Assembly (NCBI RefSeq): GCF_907164915.1
Contig: NC_061867.1
Location: 54,745,771 to 54,809,770 of the forward strand
Source: Impatiens glandulifera
Taxonomy: Eukaryota; Streptophyta; Magnoliopsida; Ericales; Balsaminaceae
DNA: 64,000 nucleotides
Direction: 5' to 3'
Position 1 is the first letter of the stretch; the number at the start of each line of letters is the position of its first letter. This document shows positions 55,554 through 64,000 of the stretch, piece after piece. Below the pieces are notes generated by a model. It saw only the letters and a program-made list of their open reading frames with translations, had not been told where the DNA came from and did not search any database. The position numbers and the translations under genes are program-made.

Positions 55554-58068
55554 GCATATTTGTTGTCTTATATTTTTATTTATGTTTCTTTACGGTATGT
55601 TTTCGAACATAAATTAAAAACTTACTAAACAAAAATAAAAATTTCAACTATTCGAAAAGCTTACAAGGGTATTACCAAATATTTAACTACATGAAAAAAT
55701 CGAATAAGAATATGATAATACTTACGTTGCCCTAAAAAGAACTTGATTTATTTTTAATAAGTCAATAAAAACTCTAAAAAAGACAAATTAAATCATTTGA
55801 ATTGAAAATATATTTAACATCACTACAAAAAGTTTGAGAGTTTGAGAGATGTATGTAATATTTGATTGACAATCTTATCTGAAAAACCAAAAAAAGTTTA
55901 TAATTTGAAACACCAAATTAAAAGTAAAAAAAATGAGAGAATACAATTAATTGAGGCAAAATAATAGTTATACTTCTTGTCCTAAACTCTTAAAAATATT
56001 ATTAAATCATTTTATTGTAAATATTAATACACTAATTAAAAAGGTGGAAAAGTTTATTTTAAAAAAGAAAAAATAATAATTTCAGCCACACTTAATTAAA
56101 ATATACTCTTAGTTATAAATAATTAAAATTTTCTTGTTTTTCGAAACTAATACGGAATTGAGGTTATTTGAATAACTTGGAGAAAGAAAAATGATTATTG
56201 GTAATGTTTTTGATTAAGTAATGATTTATGATTAAAAAAAATACTTAATATATATATATATATATAAATAAAATAAAAATATTAATTTTAAATATAATAA
56301 ATTTTAGTATTTTAATTAAATAATTAAGTGATATATAATTAATTAAAAAGACATTTAAACAATATTTGATTAGTTTGAATTATTTAAATAATTCCAGCCG
56401 AACAAAACCTTATAAACATTTTTATTTATTTATCATGGTAAACATAAATTCAAAACAAAATTATTAAAGCCGAATTGATAGTTGAGGTTCGAAGCTCGAA
56501 TTTTAAATTGTGTCGTATGGTCTCGAAATGCACTTTTATTATTTAACGTATTATTTTAATTTTTTTAACTAATTTATCTCATTTGTAAAAAAAAAAAAAA
56601 ATAGGTATTATTTTTTCGATTATTTTTAACTATTTTTCACACATTACACAATTTTTAAGATATTTAAATTGCATTTGATAATTTGAAACTCGTAAATCTT
56701 AAAAAAAAATACTAAATTTAAAACTCAAAAACATTCAAAATGATAAATAATATACAAAATTTTGTGACCTAAATTCTAACTTTTTTTTTACCGTCGTTGT
56801 CATTTTAATTTTTTAAATAATGAAACAAATTATTTTATTTTTAAATACACATATATTAATCATAATATATAATATTCAAATACTATACAAAAAAAATAAA
56901 ATAACAAACAAATCAACAAATTTAACAATCTTAAACTGAAAATATTTCATGTCACATGCCAAACGTCATTTTATTGTTTTCTATGAAAAGAAAATAAATA
57001 CTATTATATAATGAAATTTGTAAGACTAATTATCTTCATTTATTCCATAATTCTTATGGAACCAAATTTTTTTCTTTTTTTTCTCTTATGATATCGCAGG
57101 TAACAAACTCACTAATGTAGTTTAAGTTACAAAAACAATTTCTAAGAGATCAAACAAGTTTACAATTTTTACGAGAGTTTGATTCTAACTTAGAACAAGT
57201 TAGATTTTCACTTAGAAGACCTAAGTTGAAGTGAATATTATAGTTATGGACCACTTTACCCTTTAACAAAAACAAGATAAAATGATGTCACAAATGAGTC
57301 GTTTTAAGATTAACCATAACAAAAAAAAAACTTTTAAAATAAGACTCAAGAAGATAGACAATCAGAGAGACAAATTTGATGGGTACCAAAAAATTCAAAT
57401 GCTAAAACTTAGTGCAATAAAATGGAACAGGTGAATCAAACTACAATAAACAACTCTTTGTGTATATAATAAGGTAATGTTTGAATGTTTCAACATTCTA
57501 AATTCATTTCAATTTAAGTCGTTTAAAGTGAAAATCGATCTCGTGAGCTTTATTCTTTTAAAATCGTTTTTTTTGTCATTTTAATCTTTAAAAACACATA
57601 TTTCTTCTAATATGTTTGGGGTTTATTAATAATGATGTGAAATCCATTTTTAATTTGACTTATTTATATTTTACATTTCTAAGTAATTAAAAAGTTGTAA
57701 TATAAGATAAAAAAAATATTTTTTGTTCACTTTATATTTAAAATTAATAAAAATGCAATCAAATCTTTTATATTCAATTTGAATAAATTTATTTTCACTC
57801 TTTAATTTTTACAATATATGGAAGATAATATCACACACCATGTTTGGAACCCTAGCTCTCCGTGGTTGACAAAATTAGTTTACTTAAAAAGTTATATTTT
57901 TTAATATTTTATTGTGTTATTAATTTATATAAAATATTTTTTTTATAATTTTTTAGTTATATTTTAACAAATTTGATAACAACTATGCATTTGCGCAAGT
58001 AATGATATAAAAAAAAGAAAAAAATTACAGTAAAAATGTGATAGAATTTTTAATTTTATTTTTAACCA
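55554..58068. other. DEFL unit flanks, AT-rich, no exons
   Basis: The conserved downstream flank of copy E (to about 56040) is followed by AT-rich sequence. From about 56900 it is again related to the upstream part of the units (AAACTGAAAATATTTCATG, 56934). No exon could be found in this unit. Confidence 0.5.
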
Positions 58069-58076
58069 TTTTAAGT

Positions 58077-58665
58077 AGGGGTGGGGAAAATTACCGATAT
58101 TAAAGGTATATCGAAAATACCGTACCGTAATATATCGAAAATATCGACTTTTAAGGTATACCGAAAAAAGGTAAAGTATGATACCGATACCTTAATTATT
58201 GGTACGGTAAATGCATGAAATTTTTAAAATTTTGGTATGTCGAGATATACCGAAATACCTAAATAGTATTTATAAGTTAATATATATATAAATATACATA
58301 TATAAATATAATACTTATAAGGAAATAATTAAATAAATTTGAAATTAATTTAATTATAGAAATATAATTTTTGAATAATATCAAAATGTAATTATATTGA
58401 AATATTATTCAATATATGCAATTTTTACCTTACCGATGGGATTGATTTTTTTAAAAATTAATAGATTTTTTAGGTATCAAAGGTATAATACCGATACCGT
58501 ACCGAAAATAAGGTATATCGAAATTAAGGTAAGGTAAATGTATGAATTTTTTGTATACCGAAATCAAGGTAAGGTAAATGTATTCATTTTTTGCATACCG
58601 AAATTTTTGGTAAGGTATAAGGTATGGATAAAATATTAAGGTATACCGTACTGACTCACCTCTAG
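58077..58665. mobile_element. hAT-type MITE, uninterrupted copy
   Basis: 589 bp flanked by the perfect 8-bp TSD TTTTAAGT (58069-58076 and 58666-58673). The left end is AGGGGTGGGG; the inverted right end is CTAGAGGTGAGTCAGTACGG. Full of GGTATACC/ACCGAAAT motifs. It is the inverted relative of the split MITE at 49993-52362. No coding sequence. Confidence 0.8.
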
Positions 58666-58673
58666 TTTTAAGT

Positions 58674-58799
58674 TTATGGGAGGGTTAACTCACAATCCGA
58701 CCCAAGTATCCATTTACTCTCACATATATATTCAAATTAACCACAACTCTCGACCCGACAATTCGGACACTTTAAAAATTAAACATCATTATATTATAT

Positions 58800-58838
<39 letters not shown>

Positions 58839-59067
58839 AATTAATTAGTTAAAAAGTTAAACTTATTTTGTTAAAATGTACCGCTTTCATCAAATTTGGT
58901 GATTAATTTTAAAATATAAATCGTATTAGCTTATTTGGTTAAAAGGTTGTACTTGTTTTTTGGTTAGGTGCAAGTTCGAAACATATATATAGCATTTTTA
59001 ATTTTATTTTTAACCGTTTTAAATTTATGGACGGGTCAACCATTTTGATCCAAATATTCATTTACTC

Positions 59068-59114
<47 letters not shown>

Positions 59115-59475
59115 ACTTCAACTGCACCTATATTGTTTCCAAATAGGATCAATTAATATTTTCTTTTTTCCATATCTTCTCTCATTTTATTTGTAAGCCG
59201 TCATTTTACTTGTGAAGTTCATCTATATTACATCATTACTTAAACATATAAAACCAAACTTTGACCCGGATCACTCTCCTCCATAAATTTGTATTGTTGT
59301 AAATATAAATATTTTTTAAATATGACCTAATTATAATATTATTATATATTTCTTTATGAGTTATTATCATATTATTTTTTAAATAATGAAACAAATTATT
59401 TTTATTTTAATATATATATATATATTTAATCATAAACACAATCACATTAAAATATATTATATCACATTAATTTGT
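58674..59475. other. AT-rich stretch with tRNA-like segment and TA arrays
   Basis: TA microsatellites at about 58806-58835 and 59073-59110. At 58927-58982 an A-box-like TAGCTTATTTGG and a B-box-like GCAAGTTCGAAAC suggest a SINE or tRNA relic. From about 59200 it is unit sequence upstream of copy F. Confidence 0.4.
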
Positions 59476-60112
59476 TTCTCTATAAAATAATCAAAAACAA
59501 TTAAACAAATTATAAAACATGATATCACCTCATATAGTATATTCATTTCTCTATTAAATAATAAAAAAATAATTAAACAAATTATAAAACATGATATCAC
59601 CTCATATAGTATATTCATTTATCTATTAAATAATAATAAAAAACAATTAAACAAATTATAAAACATGATATCACCTCATATAGTATATTCATTTCTCTGT
59701 TAAATAATCAAAAAAACAATTAAACAAATTATAAAACATGATATCACCTCGTATAGTATATTCATTTCTCTATTAAATAATAAAAAAAACAATTAAACAA
59801 ATTATAAAACATGATATCACCTCATATAGTATATTCATTTCTCTATTAAATAATAAAAAAAACAATTAAACAAATTATAAAACATGATATCACCTCATAT
59901 AGTATATTTATTTCTCTATTAAATAATCAAAAAAACAATTAAACAAATTATAAAACATGATATCACCTCGTATAGTATATTCATTTCTCTATTAAATAAT
60001 CAAAAAAACAATTAAACAAATTATAAAACATGATATCACCTCGTATAGTATATTCACTTCTCTATTAAATAATCAAAAAAACAATTAAACAAATTATAAA
60101 ACATGATATCAC
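59476..60112. repeat. 72-bp minisatellite, nine copies, upstream of DEFL copy F
   Basis: Nine near-identical units of about 72 bp containing ATTATAAAACATGATATC and TATAGTATATTCATTTCTC. The last unit ends about 130 bp before the copy F start codon. Copy E has only two units at the same place, so the array expanded locally. Confidence 0.9.
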
Positions 60113-60191
60113 CTTAATATATTGTATCCCAAAGTCAGATAAAGAAATAAATTCTCATTATAATTAATTGTTTATTTAAATCTAGAGTTCT

Positions 60192-60199
60192 TATTTAAG
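60192..60199 (+). promoter_or_regulatory. TATA-like box of DEFL copy F
   Basis: TATTTAAG, 43 bp before the ATG, inside the conserved CTTATTTAAGAAGA block shared with the other copies. Confidence 0.5.
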
Positions 60200-60241
60200 A
60201 AGACATGTTCATCTATTTCTCTTCAACCTTAAACATTAACA

Positions 60242-61058
60242 ATGGGAAAGTTCACATTAAGCATTCTCTGCATTCTATCAGTTATTTTAGGTAATCAAAT
60301 TTATTACATTTTTCATAGTTTCTCTTTATTTTACTTGTAATGGTTCATCCATACCTGCATAATTAAGAAATGTGACTTTCATCTATTATTCATAAGTTAA
60401 TTAGTATGAGAAAATATTTCGCAAAATAACTTAATTAAACATACTTTTATAAAAAAATAAATATTTTGTCTCTATCTATCACATGATGTTTGGTATAGGA
60501 GAACAAAATTCAATATTGATCGGATTATTTTTTGGAATATAATTCAAATGAGGGTGTGATTTATGTTGATTAATTTCTTCTACAAATCATTTTTAATATC
60601 ATGATCAAAATATAGTGTAAATTTTGAATCATTTGATATGGAGTTTTTTTCTTCTCAATCATAATTATATTAATTTTTATGATTCTTGACAAATATAAAA
60701 ATAAATGTAGATTTATGGAAAATATAACCTAGAAAATGAAAATGTAGCAAAACAATCGATTCGCAATTAATATAGTTACTAAATGGTTGTAGCGACCGGA
60801 GCAACAAAAAGTATGGAGAAAGGCTACCAAGAAGGCAAAAGAAAGATAGAGTTTGATGTATTGTCCAAGGAGAAAACTAATAAACAATGTCACGGTTTTG
60901 GAGCATACATTCCAAAGAAATTCGCGTGTAATGATTTGTGCAAAACACTTTGCGGTCAAATGTATAAGAATACAGGCGCAATTGAGAAATGTGCGCCTTA
61001 TCAAAATGATAAGCAAACTTGTGACTGCTATTGGAATTGTAATACTGAGGATAATTGA
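60242..61058 (+). CDS. Defensin-like secreted cysteine-rich protein (DEFL copy F), intact
   Basis: Two exons, 60242-60290 and 60793-61058 (TTTTAG|GTAATC ... TTGTAG|CGACCG), joined in phase 1, give 104 residues. The signal peptide MGKFTLSILCILSVIL is three residues shorter than in copy A. A charged pro-segment (ATGATKSMEKGYQEGKRK...) precedes an eight-cysteine domain with exactly the spacing of copy A: C-x12-C-x3-C-x3-C-x12-C-x9-C-x-C-x3-C. The tail is very short (NTEDN) because of an indel. By eye, 40 of 51 residues in the cysteine domain equal copy A. The acceptor choice is supported because it keeps the frame and joins the same codon in both intact copies. It is presumably secreted; the function is unknown beyond the defensin-like fold. 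A 72-bp minisatellite array lies right upstream. Confidence 0.85.
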
Positions 61059-62595
61059 TATTTTTAACAAGGAGCAAAAACATTAATAAGATCCTCTTTG
61101 AGCTCGATTAAATTGGCATATTTGTTGTCTTATATTTCTATTTTATGTTTCTTTACCGTTTGTTTTTTAACGTAATTTAAAACTTACGAGACAAAAGTAA
61201 AAATTTCAACTATTAGAAATGCTTACAAGGGTATTATCAAATGTTTAACTACGTGAAAAAATCAAATAAGATTATCATAATATTTACGTTAACCTAAACG
61301 AACTCGAATCATTTTTAATAAATCAATAAAAACTCTAGAAAAGAGAAGTTAAATCATTTGAATTGAAAATATAAAATATATTTTACTTCACTACAAAAAG
61401 TTTGAGAGATGTAGTTAATATTTGATTGACAATCTTACCAGACAAAACAAAAAATGGTTACAATTCGAAACACCAAATTAAAGGTGAAAAATGAAATAGT
61501 ACAATTAATTGAAAAATAATAGTTATACTTTTTGACTTAAATTCTAAAAATTGTAATTAAATCATTTCATTATAAATATTATTATTGTATTTTGGTATTT
61601 AATTTGATATTTGTAGTTATCAATTTTGTTACTAGTTTATGCCCATTGTCCATACATTAATTTAGTGAAAATTAATTTATGAGATGGTTCTAACTTATAT
61701 GGATTTCTTTCACTTTATGAATTTAGTATACATTGAGTTGAAGGAAGAAACCTAATTAGAACTATATATGGAAGTCAACAAAATAATTTTGAATAAAAAA
61801 ATAAATAAACTAATATTTATTATAATTAATTTTCCTATATGCAACCTCCTGTAATGTTAAGATATTAATATTATGTAGAATCCATAATAGACAACTAAAA
61901 TGATTGATGAATTATAAAATTTTAGATATTTGATATCACCACGTGAAACGTCTTTTTTTGTTTGAAAATAAAATAGATTTTTTTAGATAAGGAGTCATTT
62001 AAGATTAACTATTTATTTGATAATTTTCATTCGAATTAAGTTTTTTTTTTTTTTTTTTTTTTATCGATTATCATATCATATGAACAGTTTTAAGATTAAT
62101 CAAAACCCAAAAAAAACTTTTAAAAATGAACATCCGACTATGAGAGCTATGACAAAAACGCGGAATCAAACTACAATACAACTTCTTTAAAATCATATAT
62201 TGTTTAATAAGTTATTCATTTTTGTGAAATACATTTTTAATTGAGCTTTTATTTTAAAATTAAAATTTTGTACTATAATATAAAAAGTTGTAATATAATA
62301 TAAAAATTTATTTAAAAAACTTTTTTCTTTCACTTTCCATTTTAAAAAAAAAAAATCTTTAATTTAATCACATTTTTAATATTAAATTTGAATAAATTTA
62401 CTTTCACTTTTTATTTTTTACCATTTTTAAAAATGATGAATTATTAAAATATAATTATTACAAAATATTATTATAACATTTTAAAAGGTTATTATCACTT
62501 TATTAGATAAAGAAAGATTATTATGATGGATTAATTTTTTTATTTAGAATTAGTCTTATTTAAGAAGACGTGTTCCTCTCTTTCTCTTGAACCTT
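61059..62595. other. Between DEFL copies F and G
   Basis: Conserved downstream flank of copy F (to about 61900), then unit upstream sequence with a T-run at 62041-62062. No gene. Confidence 0.5.
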
Positions 62596-62597
62596 TG

Positions 62598-63236
62598 AAG
62601 TTAATTTCGTACGCATTATCTATCCCTTATTTTAGGTAAGCAAATTTATTATATTTTCCATAATTACATTTCATTTTAATTGTAATGGCTCATTTATATT
62701 TGCATAATGAAGAAATATGCCCATCTTTTCTTATTTTGATGTTAATTAATATGAAAAAATAGTTTGCGACATAATTTATTTAGACGGTATTTATAAAATT
62801 TATAAACATTTTTTTTATCCAAACTCCGATCAACACTACCTAACTCTAGAAGTGTTTTCAAATTGATGTCTTCCAACTCTAACCACCGAAAAACAATAAA
62901 AACTAATATTTTGTATGTATGTCATAATGATTGATATAAAAAAGTTTAATAATAATCGAATTATTTTTTGGATCATAATTCAAATTAAGGTGTGATTTAT
63001 GTTTCTTAATTTCTTTTTTCAAATCATTTTAAAATCATAATCAAAATATAATGTTCAATTTTGTTTCATTTGATAGGATGTTTCTTTTAAATCATTATTA
63101 TTATAAGAATACATGCGCAGTTGCGAAATGTTCGCCTTATCAAAATCATAAGCAAACTTTGACTGCTATTGGAGTTTTAATTCCCCGACCCAACCGTCTA
63201 AGGATAATTGATATTTTTAACAAGGAGCAAAAATAA
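62598..63236 (+). pseudogene. DEFL copy G, truncated
   Basis: The exon 1 relic (about 62598-62634) ends in the conserved CCCTTATTTTAG|GTAAGC, but the start ATG is gone (TTGAAGTTAATTTCG). Most of exon 2 is deleted. What remains (from about 63104) begins in the middle of the domain at YKNTCAVAKCSPYQN and runs through a frameshifted C-x-C region to the long tail NRLRIIDIFNKEQK. An ATG at 63051 would open a chimeric frame, but it has no signal peptide. Non-functional. Confidence 0.75.
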
Positions 63237-64000
63237 TAATAAGATCCTTTGAGCTCGATAAAATTGGCATATTTGTTGTATTGTATTTCTATTTTATGTT
63301 TTTTTACCGTTTGTTTTCAAATAAAACTTAAAAACTTACAAGACAAAAGTAAAAATTTCAACTATTTAAAAAGCTTACAAGGTATTACCAAATGTATACC
63401 TATGTAGAAAAATTGAATAAGATTATCATAATACTTACACTGCCATAAAATGAAGTCGAATTGTTTTTAATAAATCAATAAAAACTCTAGAAAATATAAG
63501 TTAAATTATTTGAATTGAAAACATATCACTACATAAAATTATATTTTAAGAGATGTATGTAATATTTGATTGACAATCTTACCAGACAAAACAAAGAAGG
63601 GTTACAATTCATAACACCAAATTAAAGGTGAAAAAAAGAATAAATTAATTGAGGCAAAATAATAGTTATACTTCTTGTCCTAAATCCCTAAAAATATAAT
63701 TAAATTATTTCATTTTAAATATTAATACACTAATTAAAAAGGTGGAAAAGTTTAATTATAAAAAAAATAATAATTATAATTTCAACCACACTTAATTAAA
63801 AATGTACTCTTAGTTACAAACAACTAAATTTTTTTTTTAAAACTTATTCAAGAGGGAGGTTATTTCAATACCTTGGAGAAAGAAAAATAATTGTTAGTGA
63901 TGATTTTGAAAAAATGTATCAATATATATATATATAAAAAATATAAAATAATAATTTAAAATATAATATATTTTAGTAATTTAATTAAATAATTGTGCGA
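63237..64000. other. DEFL copy G downstream flank
   Basis: Matches the downstream flanks of copies D, E and F (ATCAATAAAAACTCTAG at 63474 and GTATGTAATATTTGATTG at 63556). The duplication array continues out of the window. No gene. Confidence 0.55.

Noticed and set aside
59476..60112. Regular repeat array that could be mistaken for a CRISPR
   Set aside because: Units are contiguous with no unique spacers, and the setting is a plant nuclear genome; it is a minisatellite.

Overview
The window is nuclear DNA of a flowering plant, almost certainly a eudicot. It is very AT-rich, its genes have GT-AG introns, it holds plant-type organelle-targeted mTERF genes and a plant defensin-like family, and much of it is plant transposon (copia, L1-type LINE, hAT, CACTA, Mutator-like). 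I cannot name the species. There is no CRISPR, operon or complete tRNA gene.

Region 1 (1-14 kb) is the most genic part. It holds a four-exon histidine-phosphatase/phosphoglycerate-mutase-like gene (165-1601, +), a small unrecognised ORF (2220-2480, -), and two tandem intronless mTERF paralogues (4579-6255 and 10133-11794, both -). Between the mTERF copies lies a 2.2-kb foldback element in which the 5' half of a hAT transposon, BED zinc finger included, faces an inverted copy of itself. Behind the second mTERF copy is a 1256-bp Mutator-like element with perfect 9-bp target-site duplications (TSDs).

Region 2 (14-30 kb) is a transposon graveyard: a truncated copia element (-); a CACTA terminus; a broken prolyl 4-hydroxylase pseudogene (-); a collapsed LTR retrotransposon (LTR stub, polypurine tract, complete LTR, TSD GTATT); a decayed LINE with matching TSDs; and an internally deleted hAT element with an 8-bp TSD that sits beside a tRNA-like segment.

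Region 3 (30-64 kb) is an array of diverged segmental duplications around a small secreted cysteine-rich gene family. Exon 1 encodes a signal peptide, a phase-1 intron follows, and exon 2 encodes an acidic pro-segment and an eight-cysteine defensin-like domain. Two copies look intact (32268-32816 and 60242-61058); at least four others are pseudogenes at different stages of decay. The array is interrupted by a LINE with a complete ORF2 (37574-44181), a repeat with a GC-rich 'ACCGAG' minisatellite, a hAT element nested in a hAT-type MITE, a CACTA MITE and a second copy of that MITE. A nine-copy, 72-bp minisatellite lies directly upstream of one intact defensin-like gene.

The genes do not form one pathway. 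The most interesting biology is the birth-and-death defensin-like cluster and the hairpin-forming hAT element between the mTERF duplicates. Every call rests on reading the sequence by eye. Family assignments come from motifs, and boundaries of degenerate elements are approximate unless TSDs are given.
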